Positions 19,321 through 27,351 are shown, counted from the first letter of the stretch. The stretch: 47,750 bases of DNA from Novosphingobium rosa NBRC 15208 (GCF_001598555.1 NZ_BCZE01000063.1:1-47750); one strand, 5' to 3'. Numbers and translations: made by a program. Notes: generated by a model from the sequence alone, not told the origin.

Positions 19321-19980
19321 ATGCATTTTCGTCCCCGTATGATGGCTGTTCTTGCTGCTGGAACGGCCTGTGCCCTGCTGGCGGGCTGCTCCGGCAAGGG
19401 TGAGCTGGTGGTGGACGAAGGCGTGGGCATCACGGCGGTGCGCTCCACCTGTCCGGCGGTGGGCATCGCCAATGCCACCGGTGATATGACCACCTTCCGC
19501 GTGCCCGGTTCTTCGGATGCCAAGGACATCGATCTGGTCGCCGCGATCACCGATGTGCGCCCGGAATGCGATGAAAAGTCCAATCCGGTGAAATCGCATG
19601 TCACCTTCAAGGTGCAGGTGCGCCGCAGCGACACGCATGGCGCCCGCGATGTGACGCTGCCCTATTTCTTCACCGTGATGCGCGGCGGCCGCGTGGTGAT
19701 CGCCAAGAGCCTCGGCTCGGCCACCGTCCATTTCGCTGACGGTCAGGACCGCGCCGAGACCACGGCTGACGGCACCGCCACCATCGACAAGAAGGAAGCC
19801 ACGCTGGACCGCGCGATCCACGACCGCATTGTGCGCCCCCGCAAGTCGGGCGAGGCCGATGCCGCCATCGATCCGCTGGCTGATCCCGCCGTGCTGGCGG
19901 CGGTCAACAAGGCCACCTTCGAGGTGCTGGTGGGCTTCCAGCTGTCGGATGCCCAGCTCGGTTACAACGCCACGCGTTGA
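19321..19980 (+). CDS. putative lipoprotein of unknown function
   Basis: Predicted lipoprotein of 219 residues. Starting at the ATG at 19321, preceded by AAGGAAC, it has a basic start (MHFRPRMM), a hydrophobic core and the lipobox LLAGC with Cys23 as the lipidated residue. The mature part has two further cysteines (STCPAVG and RPECDEK) that could form a disulfide, and looks mostly beta-stranded and soluble. I do not recognise a domain. An in-frame GTG 54 bases upstream would destroy the signal peptide. It is monocistronic; a hairpin cluster begins 5 bases after its stop. Confidence 0.85.
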   Translation: MHFRPRMMAVLAAGTACALLAGCSGKGELVVDEGVGITAVRSTCPAVGIANATGDMTTFRVPGSSDAKDIDLVAAITDVRPECDEKSNPVKSHVTFKVQVRRSDTHGARDVTLPYFFTVMRGGRVVIAKSLGSATVHFADGQDRAETTADGTATIDKKEATLDRAIHDRIVRPRKSGEADAAIDPLADPAVLAAVNKATFEVLVGFQLSDAQLGYNATR

Positions 19981-19985
19981 TGTTT

Positions 19986-20011
19986 GGGTCATGTGCTTGC
20001 GCACATGACCC
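19986..20011 (+). terminator. perfect 11-bp hairpin after the lipoprotein gene
   Basis: GGGTCATGTGC and GCACATGACCC pair perfectly around a TTGC loop, starting 5 bases after the stop codon. There is no T-tract, so it would be a processing or mRNA-stability hairpin, or a Rho-assisted end, more likely than a classical intrinsic terminator. A near twin lies just downstream of argC (43208-43233). Confidence 0.55.
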
Positions 20012-20013
20012 GA

Positions 20014-20095
20014 GCGGCACCAGCCCTCTCCCCCGCCCGGCTACCCATATGATACTGCCGTTGGGTGGCCAGGCGGGGGAGAGGGCCGGTGCCGC
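20014..20095. repeat. long 34-bp hairpin between lipoprotein and argS genes
   Basis: Arms 20014-20037 and 20072-20095 (24 bases each) pair throughout with one G-U, then after a single C-A mismatch the stem continues through 20039-20047 and 20062-20070 with one more G-U. The loop is 14 bases. Two smaller hairpins follow: CCATCCGG/CCGGATGG at 20099-20119 and GGCCAAT/ATTGGCC at 20118-20142. Such a stem is typical of REP/MITE-like palindromic elements. It codes for nothing I can recognise. Confidence 0.85.
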
Positions 20096-20196
20096 CCCCC
20101 ATCCGGCGCGACCGGATGGCCAATAACACCTTGCCATTGGCCCCGGCGTCCGTTTAGGCGCTGGGGCTGATCGTTTTTGGGGCTTTCGGGCCCGAT

Positions 20197-20222
20197 TGTT
20201 CATGAACAGGCTTCCGCTATGA
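20197..20222 (+). promoter_or_regulatory. argS leader: 12-bp palindrome and tiny overlapping reading frame
   Basis: TGTTCATGAACA (20197-20208) is a perfect palindrome. It contains an ATG that opens a six-codon frame (Met-Asn-Arg-Leu-Pro-Leu, 20202-20222). The stop TGA overlaps the argS ATG in the string CTATGA. The arginine codon is AGG, rare in high-GC genomes. No good Shine-Dalgarno precedes either ATG. A leader peptide coupled to argS is possible but unproven. Confidence 0.3.
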
Positions 20223-21961
20223 CCACCCAGACCCTGCATGCCGCCTTTGCCGGCCATGTCGCCGCCGCGCTCGATGCTCTGGAGGCGGCGGGCACGCTGC
20301 CCGCGGGCCTCAACCGCGCCGCCGTGACGGTGGAGCCGCCGCGCGATGTCACGCATGGCGATCTGGCGACCAACGCCGCCATGGTGCTGGCCAAGCCTGC
20401 GGGCACCAATCCGCGCGCTCTGGCGACGGCGCTGGTGGCGGAGCTGGAAAAGCTCGATCTGGTGGAAGGCGCCGAGATCGCCGGGCCCGGCTTCATCAAC
20501 CTGCGTCTGACGCCCGCCGCATGGCTGGAAGAGTTGCGCGCCGTGGCTGCGCTGGGCGCGGATTACGGGCGTTCGGCGCTGGGGCAAGGCACCACGGTCA
20601 ACGTGGAATATGTCTCGGCCAACCCCACGGGCCCGATGCATATGGGCCATTGCCGTGGCGCCGTGGTGGGCGATGCTCTGGCCAGTCTGCTGGAGTATGC
20701 CGGGCATAAGGTGATCCGCGAGTATTATGTCAATGATGCGGGCGCTCAGGTGCAGGTGCTGGCCCGCTCTGCCCATATCCGTTACCGCGAGGCGCTGGGC
20801 ATCGAGGTCGGCGCGATTCCCGAGGGGCTTTATCCTGGCGACTATCTGGTGCCCGTGGGTCAGGCGCTGGCCGCTGAGTTCGGCGACAAGTACGTCGATG
20901 CGCCCGAAAGCGAATGGCTGGCGATCTTCCGCGTCAAGGCCGTGGCCACCATGATGGACATGATCCGCGAGGATCTGGCGCTGCTGGGCATCAAGCACGA
21001 CCTCTTCTCGTCGGAGGCCGAACTTCAGGCCGCCGGCAAGCCCGAGGAGGCCGAGGCCTGGCTGCGCGCTCAGGATCTGGTCTATGATGGCGAGCTGGAA
21101 GCCCCCAAGGGCAAGCTGCCTGACGACTGGGAGCCTGTCGCCCTGCCGCTGTTCCGCAGCACCAAATTCGGCGACGATCAGGACCGCCCGATCAAGAAGT
21201 CCGACGGCACATGGACCTATTTCGGCGCCGATCTGGCCTATCACTTCCAGAAGGCGCAGACCGCCGATGCTCTGGTCGACATCTGGGGCGCCGACCATGC
21301 CGGTACGGTCAAGCGCATCAAGGCCGCCGTCGCCGCGATGACCGGTGCCAAGGGCAAGCCCACGCCTTTCGAGGTCAAGCTGGTGCAGATGGTCGCCCTG
21401 CTGCGCAATGGCGAACCCGTCAAAATGTCCAAGCGTTCGGGCACCTTCGTGACGCTGGCCGATGTGGTGAAGGAGGTCGGCAAGGATGTCGTGCGCTTCA
21501 CCATGCTCACCCGCAAGCCCGAGGCCCAGATGGACTTCGACTTCGCCAAGGTGGTGGAAGCCTCCAAGGACAATCCGGTCTTCTATCTGCAATATGCCCA
21601 TGCGCGCATCCGCTCCACCCTGCGCAAGGCAGCGGCGGAAGGCTTTGCGCCCGCTCCGGACGCCATCGAGCAGCTGGGCGAGGAAGAGCTGGCGCTGGTC
21701 AAGCTGATCGCCCAGTTCCCCCGCATCGTGGAGGCCGCCGCCGTGGCGCGCGAGCCGCATCGCATCGCCTTTTTCCTGGCCGATGTCGCCTCGGCCTTCC
21801 ATTCCTACTGGAATGTCGGCAACGACCGGCCCGACAAGCGCTTCATCCTGCCCCAGAATGGTGCATTGACGACAGCGCGGCTTTTCCTCGGCACGCAAAT
21901 CGGGCAGGTTGTGCGCAATGGCCTGGCTCTGCTGGGCGTCGAGGCCGTCGAGGAGATGTGA
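20219..21961 (+). CDS. argS: arginyl-tRNA synthetase
   Basis: Class I aminoacyl-tRNA synthetase charging tRNA-Arg, 580 residues from the ATG at 20219. The N-terminal Arg-specific additional domain is followed by the HIGH-type motif in SANPTGPMHMGHCRGA and the KMSKR-type motif KMSKRSG; the C-terminal DALR anticodon-binding domain ends with NGLALLGVEAVEEM. An in-frame TTG 14 codons upstream is possible but would add a leader not typical of the family. It begins a plus-strand block argS-SPOR-nagZ-scpA-scpB-tatABC that is conserved in related bacteria. Confidence 0.97.
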   Translation: MTTQTLHAAFAGHVAAALDALEAAGTLPAGLNRAAVTVEPPRDVTHGDLATNAAMVLAKPAGTNPRALATALVAELEKLDLVEGAEIAGPGFINLRLTPAAWLEELRAVAALGADYGRSALGQGTTVNVEYVSANPTGPMHMGHCRGAVVGDALASLLEYAGHKVIREYYVNDAGAQVQVLARSAHIRYREALGIEVGAIPEGLYPGDYLVPVGQALAAEFGDKYVDAPESEWLAIFRVKAVATMMDMIREDLALLGIKHDLFSSEAELQAAGKPEEAEAWLRAQDLVYDGELEAPKGKLPDDWEPVALPLFRSTKFGDDQDRPIKKSDGTWTYFGADLAYHFQKAQTADALVDIWGADHAGTVKRIKAAVAAMTGAKGKPTPFEVKLVQMVALLRNGEPVKMSKRSGTFVTLADVVKEVGKDVVRFTMLTRKPEAQMDFDFAKVVEASKDNPVFYLQYAHARIRSTLRKAAAEGFAPAPDAIEQLGEEELALVKLIAQFPRIVEAAAVAREPHRIAFFLADVASAFHSYWNVGNDRPDKRFILPQNGALTTARLFLGTQIGQVVRNGLALLGVEAVEEM

Positions 21962-21964
21962 TTC

Positions 21965-22930
21965 ATGTCGGGTGAGAATCAGGGCAATCCTCCCCAGAAC
22001 GAGCCGTGGCTGAACGATGCCCGTGAGGCTCTGGCCAAAAAGGCCGGAGAACAGGGGCAGGAATGGGTCGCCAATGCTCAGGATCAGGTCCATCAAGGCC
22101 AGGAATGGGCAGGCAACGCCGCGCATGATGCTGGCCAGACCGCCGAGAACTGGATCGACCAGAGCTGGGACAAGCACAGCTGGCCGACCCCTGGCACCGA
22201 GCCCGTGGCCGCGCTGAACGGCAATTACGCCGGCACCGAGGAAACGCTGAACCTGCAGGACCGCGATCGCCTTCCCTGGCTCGACAATGCCGGGGATGAC
22301 GAGGATTACTACGCCGTCGATCACCGCCGTGTGATTGCCGCTGTGGTTGGTGGCCTGCTGCTGCTGGCCGTGGTGGTGGGGGGCGTTTTCGCCTTCACGC
22401 ATCGCAAGGATGGCGCGGCGCCGGTGGCCGATGGCAGCGTGATCGGCGCGTCGGATCAGCCCTATAAGCAGGCCCCCGCCAATCCGGGCGGCAAGCAGTT
22501 CGAGGGCACCGGCGATTCGAGCTTCGCCGCCGCTCAGGGCAAGGATCACCCGGCCCAGCTGGCGGCAGGCGATTCCGCGCCCAAGCCCGCCGCGCCGGTC
22601 GATGCGCGCGTCGATTCACCCAAGACGGACGCCAAGCCCGAGGCCAAGCCTTCAGCTGCTGCTGCCTCCGCCGCTTCGGCTGAGGACGCTGGTCCGGTTG
22701 GCGGCGTGGTGCAGATCGCGGCCTATTCCAACGAAGGTCAGGCACGCTCGGGCTGGGATCACCTCGTGCAGCAGCATGAGATGCTCAAGGGTATGAACCA
22801 CCGCATCGTGCAGGGGCAGTCGGATATCGGCACGGTGTTCCGCCTGCAGCTGCTGGCCTCGGCTGGCGGTGGCAGCGCCCTGTGCAGCAAGCTGAAGGCT
22901 GAAGGGATTCCCTGTCAGGTTAAGCATTGA
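21965..22930 (+). CDS. SPOR domain-containing inner-membrane protein
   Basis: Single-pass membrane protein of 321 residues. The cytoplasmic region (residues 1-120) is hydrophilic and Gln/Asn-rich with repeated QGQEWVANAQ/QGQEWAGNAA-type segments. One membrane helix follows at about 122-144 (VIAAVVGGLLLLAVVVGGVF), then an Ala/Pro/Lys-rich periplasmic linker and a C-terminal SPOR domain from about 248 (GGVVQIAAYSNEGQARSGWD). SPOR domains bind denuded peptidoglycan glycans at the division site, so a role in division or septal wall remodelling is likely. It starts 3 bases after argS and ends against repeat copy 3. Confidence 0.9.
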   Translation: MSGENQGNPPQNEPWLNDAREALAKKAGEQGQEWVANAQDQVHQGQEWAGNAAHDAGQTAENWIDQSWDKHSWPTPGTEPVAALNGNYAGTEETLNLQDRDRLPWLDNAGDDEDYYAVDHRRVIAAVVGGLLLLAVVVGGVFAFTHRKDGAAPVADGSVIGASDQPYKQAPANPGGKQFEGTGDSSFAAAQGKDHPAQLAAGDSAPKPAAPVDARVDSPKTDAKPEAKPSAAAASAASAEDAGPVGGVVQIAAYSNEGQARSGWDHLVQQHEMLKGMNHRIVQGQSDIGTVFRLQLLASAGGGSALCSKLKAEGIPCQVKH

Positions 22931-22938
22931 ATTAAGTA

Positions 22939-23159
22939 AGGAAGATGCGAGGGGTTACCCCCTCGCGCTCCCATGACGCCTTCCGGCGAGAGGAGGGTGG
23001 CGCCGAATTGAAGCGCCCAAACTCTCCACCTGCACCACCTAAGGCGCCGCAGGCTTTCAGTCCTTCTTGCCTGCGGCGCGGCAAACTGAGCGCTTTGGCC
23101 GAACCCTAAGCGCAACGTAGACATGAAAGGGAGCGCGAGGGTTATGGCCCCCGCATCTG
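22939..23159 (+). repeat. dispersed three-hairpin repeat, copy 3
   Basis: Between two codirectional genes (SPOR and nagZ), unlike the convergent placements. The left hairpin 22947-22966 has stem GCGAGGGG and loop TTAC. The right one, 23135-23154, has decayed: GCGAGGG faces CCCCCGC with an A-C mismatch. The central GCGCCGCAGGC/GCCTGCGGCGC hairpin is intact. T-rich DNA (CCTTCCTTTTTAAT) follows. If it ends transcription, nagZ and the genes after it need their own promoter. Confidence 0.92.
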
Positions 23160-23195
23160 ACCTTCCTTTTTAATCCCCCTTATCCACACCCCCGA

Positions 23196-23230
23196 AAACT
23201 TGCGCAAAACCCCCAAGTTTGCGAGGGTTT
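23196..23230 (+). promoter_or_regulatory. candidate RNA pseudoknot over the nagZ ribosome-binding site
   Basis: Two interleaved helices can form: AAACTTG (23196-23202) with CAAGTTT (23214-23220), and AAACCC (23207-23212) with GGGTTT (23225-23230). Their order a-b-a'-b' is that of an H-type pseudoknot. The GAGGG that would serve as Shine-Dalgarno for nagZ (ATG at 23235) overlaps the last strand, so folding would hide it. The 4-base loop crossing the 7-bp helix is tight, so the two helices may instead be alternatives. Based only on complementarity seen by eye. Confidence 0.4.
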
Positions 23231-23234
23231 CACC

Positions 23235-24293
23235 ATGCTTCCCGCGATTTTCGGCCTCTCCGGCCACACCCTGACCGCTGACGAGCGCGCCTTCTTCCGC
23301 GATGCGGACCCGGCGGGCTATATCCTCTTCGCCCGCAACGTGGCGGATCGGGATCAGTTGCGCGCGCTCACTGACGATCTGCGCTCGATCCATGGCCGTG
23401 ATCAGCTGCTGGTCACCGTGGATCATGAGGGCGGGCGTGTGGCGCGGTTGAAGCCGCCCGTTTGGTCGCGTTATCCGGCGGGGGAGGCTTTTGCGCGGCT
23501 GTGGCAGCTCGCACCAGCCAGCGCGATCGAGGCGGCGCGGGTGCATGCTCAGGCGCTGGGCATGGATCTGGCGGAGGTCGGCATCTCGATGGATTGCTGG
23601 CCTTGCGTGGATGTGCGGGTGCCGGGGGCGGATGATGTGATTGGCGACCGCGCTCTGGGGCAGGAACCCAGGCAGGTGGCCGCTCTGGGCCGCGCCATTC
23701 TGGATGGGTTGGCACTGGCCGGGGTGGCGGGTTGCGTGAAGCATATGCCGGGCCATGGCCGCGCCGGGGCGGACAGTCACAAGGCTCTGCCGCGCGTCGA
23801 GGTGGACGCCGCCGCGCTGGAGCAGGATCTGGCGCCGTTTCGCGCTCTCAACACAGCGCCGGCAGGGATGACGGCGCACATCCTTTACCCGGCGTGGGAT
23901 GGGGAGCGCCCGGCCACGCAGTCGCCCACCGTGATCCAGCAGATCATCCGCGAGAGCATCGGCTTCGACGGCCTGTTGATGACCGATGATCTGGATATGA
24001 AGGCGCTTTCGGGCACCATCGCGGAAAAGGCCAGCCTGTCGCTGGCGGCGGGTTGCGATGTGGTGCTCAACTGCTGGGGCACGATCCCCGATATGCAGGC
24101 GATTGCGGGAGCGGTGCCTGCGCTCACGCAGCAGGGCGCGGCGCGTCTGGCGCGGGCTCTGGCGGATGATCGCGGGCCGCAGCCGCTGGACGCCGCGCTT
24201 CAGGCAGAGCGATGGGCCAAGCGCGATGCGCTGCTGGCGCTGGCGGGCGAGGATCTGGCCGCTGGCGCCGATCCCACGGCCTATACCGTATGA
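23235..24293 (+). CDS. nagZ: beta-N-acetylhexosaminidase NagZ (GH3)
   Basis: Cytoplasmic glycoside hydrolase family 3 enzyme of 352 residues that removes GlcNAc from anhydro-muropeptides during cell-wall recycling. It has the NagZ-specific active-site loop KHMPGHGRAGADSHKALP, whose His and Asp act as the acid/base pair, and the catalytic nucleophile Asp in LLMTDDLDMKAL. The N-terminal GYILFARNV and VDHEGGRVARL are family signatures. Its stop overlaps the scpA ATG by 4 bases. The leader contains a possible pseudoknot. Confidence 0.96.
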   Translation: MLPAIFGLSGHTLTADERAFFRDADPAGYILFARNVADRDQLRALTDDLRSIHGRDQLLVTVDHEGGRVARLKPPVWSRYPAGEAFARLWQLAPASAIEAARVHAQALGMDLAEVGISMDCWPCVDVRVPGADDVIGDRALGQEPRQVAALGRAILDGLALAGVAGCVKHMPGHGRAGADSHKALPRVEVDAAALEQDLAPFRALNTAPAGMTAHILYPAWDGERPATQSPTVIQQIIRESIGFDGLLMTDDLDMKALSGTIAEKASLSLAAGCDVVLNCWGTIPDMQAIAGAVPALTQQGAARLARALADDRGPQPLDAALQAERWAKRDALLALAGEDLAAGADPTAYTV

Positions 24294-25090
24294 ACGAATC
24301 CGGCCTGCTGGAAGGGCTCGATGGCCCCGATCTGGCGGGGCCCCCGCAGGAGGGCGCGCTTTACCTCGCCTTTGACAGCTGGGAGGGCCCGCTCGATCTG
24401 CTGCTCGATCTGGCGCGGCGGCAGAAGGTGGATCTCAAGACGATCCCGATCCTCGATCTGGTCGACCAGTATCTGGCCTTTATCGATCAGGCCGAGGCGC
24501 TCAAGCTGGAGGTCGCCGCCGATTATCTGGTGATGGCGGCGTGGCTGGCCTATCTTAAATCCGCCATGCTGCTGCCCAGGGAGGAGCAGGAAGACCCAAG
24601 CCCCGAAGAGCTGGCGCTGCGCCTCCATCTGCGCCTGCAACGTCTGGCGGCGATGCGTGAGGCCGCCGCCCGCCTGATGGCGCGCGACCGTCTGGGCCGC
24701 GACACCTTCCAGCGCGGCGCGCCAGAGGGCTGGCGGGTGGACCGCAAGGCGCTGTGGCAGTGCGACTGGTTCTCGCTGGTGCAGGCCTATGGGCAGGTGA
24801 AGGCGCGCAATGCGCCGGTGGTCCATATGGTGCGCGACCGCAAGGTGATGACGCTGGATGCGGCGCTGGCGCGGGTCAGCGCGATGCTGGGCGTGACGCT
24901 CGACTGGATGGTGCTGGAGGATTTCCTGCCCGCCAGCAGCGGCGAATGGGAGGACCGGCGGCTGAGGCGCTCGGCGCTGGCTTCCAGCTTTCTGGCGGCG
25001 CTGGAACTGGCCAAGCAGGGCCGGGTGGAACTGGTGCAGGAGGAATGCTTCGGCCCCCTGCAGATGCGCCGGATCGTCGACCATGGATGA
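24290..25090 (+). CDS. scpA: segregation and condensation protein A
   Basis: Kleisin subunit of the SMC-ScpAB condensin complex, 266 residues. The N-terminal kleisin signature (FDSWEGPLDLLLDLARRQK) and the conserved middle segment LEVAADYLVMAAWLAYLKSAMLLP are present; the C-terminal winged helix (RRSALASSFLAALELAKQGRVEL) would bind the SMC ATPase head. The start is the ATG overlapping the nagZ stop (ATGA). A longer frame upstream only reads through the nagZ 3' end. The scpB ATG overlaps its own stop, so nagZ-scpA-scpB are translationally linked. Confidence 0.95.
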   Translation: MNESGLLEGLDGPDLAGPPQEGALYLAFDSWEGPLDLLLDLARRQKVDLKTIPILDLVDQYLAFIDQAEALKLEVAADYLVMAAWLAYLKSAMLLPREEQEDPSPEELALRLHLRLQRLAAMREAAARLMARDRLGRDTFQRGAPEGWRVDRKALWQCDWFSLVQAYGQVKARNAPVVHMVRDRKVMTLDAALARVSAMLGVTLDWMVLEDFLPASSGEWEDRRLRRSALASSFLAALELAKQGRVELVQEECFGPLQMRRIVDHG

Positions 25091-25688
25091 GATCACGCGC
25101 GCCGTGGAGGCCGCCCTTTTCGCCGCGCCCGAACCGGTGACGCCCGAGGCTCTGTCCACTCACCTCGGCGGCGTGGCGGTGAAGCCCGCGCTGGCGGCTC
25201 TGGCTGAGCATTACGCCACGCGCGGCATCCATCTGGTGGAGCGCGGCGGGCGCTGGCATTTCCAGACCGCCCCCGATCTGGCCCATATCCTGCGCCGCGA
25301 GCATGAAGAACCGCGGAAGCTGTCACGCGCCGCCACCGAATGCCTCGCCGTGATCGCCTATCACGAGCCGGTCAGCCGCGCCGAAATCGAATCGATCCGC
25401 GGCGTGCAGACCGCGCGCGGCACGCTCGACGTGCTGATGGAGGCGGGCTGGGTGCGCGCTGCCGGTCGCCGCGAAGTGCCGGGCCGCCCGGTGATTTATG
25501 CCACGACACCGGCCTTTCTGGCGCATTTCGGCCTCGCCAGCCGCCGCGATCTGCCGGGACTCGAAGATCTGCGCGCCGCAGGCCTGCTCGATCCGGTGGA
25601 GGATGCTTTCGAGGAGGCCATGGCCGGAAAACCACCCCCAGGCGATCCGGCAGTTGGGCCCGATGATGGGGCATCTGACCCATCCTGA
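25083..25688 (+). CDS. scpB: segregation and condensation protein B
   Basis: Partner of ScpA in the condensin complex, 201 residues with two winged-helix domains: MDEITRAVEAALFAAPEPVT at the start, and the highly conserved ECLAVIAYHEPVSRAEIES then RGTLDVLMEAGWVRAAGR in the second. The last 35 residues are acidic and proline-rich. It overlaps scpA by 8 bases. A strong inverted repeat lies 44 bases after its stop, between it and tatA. Confidence 0.95.
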   Translation: MDEITRAVEAALFAAPEPVTPEALSTHLGGVAVKPALAALAEHYATRGIHLVERGGRWHFQTAPDLAHILRREHEEPRKLSRAATECLAVIAYHEPVSRAEIESIRGVQTARGTLDVLMEAGWVRAAGRREVPGRPVIYATTPAFLAHFGLASRRDLPGLEDLRAAGLLDPVEDAFEEAMAGKPPPGDPAVGPDDGASDPS

Positions 25689-25731
25689 ACCGCCCGAATG
25701 CTCTCCGTGCTGGCATCCATGCAAGATTGGG

Positions 25732-25763
25732 CCTAGATAGGAGGCAGAAAGTCCCTATCTAGG
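25732..25763 (+). terminator. 10-bp inverted repeat between scpB and tatA
   Basis: CCTAGATAGG (25732-25741) and CCTATCTAGG (25754-25763) pair perfectly around a 12-base loop, followed by only GGTTTGTG. It may be a weak terminator or attenuator separating scpB from tatABC, or an operator. The AT-containing stem stands out from the GC-rich surroundings. Confidence 0.5.
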
Positions 25764-25822
25764 GTTTGTGAGAGGGCGCCGGTGCAACCTTGGGGCCCGG
25801 CGTGATATTTGGAGCAAGAACA

Positions 25823-26074
25823 ATGATGGGTCTGTCGCTTCCGCATCTGATCGTGCTGGCGCTTGTGGTGCTGGTGCTGTTCGGCAAGGGCCGGATTTCC
25901 GAAATGATGGGTGATTTTGGCAAGGGAATCAAAAGCTTCAAGGAAGGCATGAATGAGGACGGCACCCCGCGCGCCGCCCCCACGCCGACCGCGCCGCCCG
26001 CCCAGATCACGCAGGCGCCCGCCAGTCCGGAGCCTGTCAAGAACCAGAGCGAAACCGGCACGACCCAGAACTGA
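25823..26074 (+). CDS. tatA: Sec-independent translocase subunit TatA
   Basis: Pore-forming subunit of the twin-arginine translocase, 83 residues. It has an N-terminal membrane helix (LSLPHLIVLALVVLVLFGKG), the FG-hinge (LFGKGRISEMMGDFGKG), an amphipathic helix and a Pro/Thr/Ala-rich tail. The start is at one of two adjacent ATGs (25823, 25826); GGAGC lies 8-10 bases upstream. An 11-codon longer frame begins with a non-hydrophobic GTG leader and is unlikely. First of tatA-tatB-tatC, 13 bases from tatB. Confidence 0.95.
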   Translation: MMGLSLPHLIVLALVVLVLFGKGRISEMMGDFGKGIKSFKEGMNEDGTPRAAPTPTAPPAQITQAPASPEPVKNQSETGTTQN

Positions 26075-26087
26075 GCCGCGCCGCTTC

Positions 26088-26507
26088 ATGTTTCTTGACA
26101 TCGCACCTTCGGAATTTCTGCTGACGGCAGTGGTGGCCGTTGTGGTCATCGGCCCCAAGGATCTGCCGCGCGCCATGCGCACGGCAGGCAAATGGATGGC
26201 CAAGATGCGCCGCGTCTCCGGCCATTTCCGCTCCGGCATCGAAACCATGATCCGCGAGGCCGAACTGGAGGACATGGAAAAGAAATGGCGCGAGCAGAAT
26301 GAGGCGATCATGAAGGCGCAGGCCCCCGTGGCCGCCCTTCCGTCCGAAGTGACCGTTCACGCCCCCACCGAGCCGCTGCATGTGGGCGAGGTGGGCTATG
26401 AAGGCCATGGCGCCGCGCATAGCGACGTGCCTTCCACGGATGTTGCTCACCATCAGGCGCCGCATGGCGAGGCGAAAAGCCCCTCGCAGCCTGAAATCCT
26501 GTCCTGA
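26088..26507 (+). CDS. tatB: Sec-independent translocase subunit TatB
   Basis: Substrate-recognition partner of TatC, 139 residues. MFLDIAPSEFLLTAVVAVVV provides the short membrane helix, then the Gly-Pro hinge IGPKDLPRAMRTAGKW, and a longer amphipathic helix (MRRVSGHFRSGIETMIREAE) than TatA has. The tail is His- and Pro-containing and poorly conserved. Longer in-frame starts reach back into tatA and are excluded. Confidence 0.94.
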   Translation: MFLDIAPSEFLLTAVVAVVVIGPKDLPRAMRTAGKWMAKMRRVSGHFRSGIETMIREAELEDMEKKWREQNEAIMKAQAPVAALPSEVTVHAPTEPLHVGEVGYEGHGAAHSDVPSTDVAHHQAPHGEAKSPSQPEILS

Positions 26508-26543
26508 GTTTTGCTCCAAATTCCTCGGTGAGTTCCCCGCAGC

Positions 26544-27350
26544 ATGGCCTTTGAAATCAAGGATATCGACGAGTCGCAGGCGCCGCTGCTCGAACATCTG
26601 GTGGAATTGCGCTCGCGGCTGATGCGCTGCATCGCCGCGCTGGCGGTGTCCTTCTGCGTGTGCTTCTACTTCGTGAAGCCGATCTTCGCCTTCCTCGTGG
26701 CGCCGCTGGCCGCTGCTTTCCCCGCCGGGCAGGGCCGCCTTGTCTACACCAAGCTTTACGAAGCCTTCTTCGTCGAGCTGAAGGTGGCGCTGTTCGCGGC
26801 CTTCATCCTGTCTTTTCCGGTGCTGGCCAACCAGCTCTGGGCCTTCGTGGCGCCGGGCCTCTACGCCAAGGAAAAGAAGGCTTTCCTGCCTTTCCTGATC
26901 GCCACGCCGATCCTGTTCCTGATGGGCGCCGCGCTGGCCTATTACGTCGTGATGCCGCAAGCCTTCCGCTGGCTGCTGAGCTTCGGCGGCCAGACGGGCG
27001 GGTTGAAGCTGGAAGCGCTGCCCTCCACCGGGGACTACCTTGGCCTGGTGATGCAGTTCATCTTTGCCTTCGGGATCAGCTTCCTGCTGCCCGTGCTGCT
27101 GATGCTGCTGAACCGCGCCGGTCTGGTGACGCGCACCCAGCTTTCGGGCGCGCGGCGCTATGTGATCGTGGCGATCGTGGCGGCGGCGGCTTTGCTCACG
27201 CCGCCTGACGTTGGCTCGCAGCTGATGCTGGCCGTGCCGCTGCTGATCCTGTTCGAGGGGACCATGGTGTTTATGTGGTTCACCGAAAAGCGGGATGCCA
27301 AGGCCAAGGCTGCCGAAGAAGCGGTGATTGAAGTTTCTTCTGAAGGTTAA
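26544..27350 (+). CDS. tatC: Sec-independent translocase subunit TatC
   Basis: Six-helix inner-membrane receptor for twin-arginine signal peptides, 268 residues. The conserved cytoplasmic N-terminus APLLEHLVELRSRLMRC with the signal-peptide-binding Glu residues, and the periplasmic/TM4 region FVAPGLYAKEKKAFLPF, are present, as is FAFGISFLLPVLLMLLNRAG. The C-terminal tail is short and charged. Its stop is 9 bases before repeat copy 4; the next gene faces it. Confidence 0.96.
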   Translation: MAFEIKDIDESQAPLLEHLVELRSRLMRCIAALAVSFCVCFYFVKPIFAFLVAPLAAAFPAGQGRLVYTKLYEAFFVELKVALFAAFILSFPVLANQLWAFVAPGLYAKEKKAFLPFLIATPILFLMGAALAYYVVMPQAFRWLLSFGGQTGGLKLEALPSTGDYLGLVMQFIFAFGISFLLPVLLMLLNRAGLVTRTQLSGARRYVIVAIVAAAALLTPPDVGSQLMLAVPLLILFEGTMVFMWFTEKRDAKAKAAEEAVIEVSSEG

Positions 27351-27351
27351 A

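Noticed and set aside
19904..22549. 881-codon minus-strand frame opposite argS and the SPOR gene
   Set aside because: Antisense shadow: the plus strand encodes unmistakable ArgS and SPOR proteins, and the antisense translation is His/Gly/Ala/Arg-rich low-complexity sequence typical of high-GC shadow frames.
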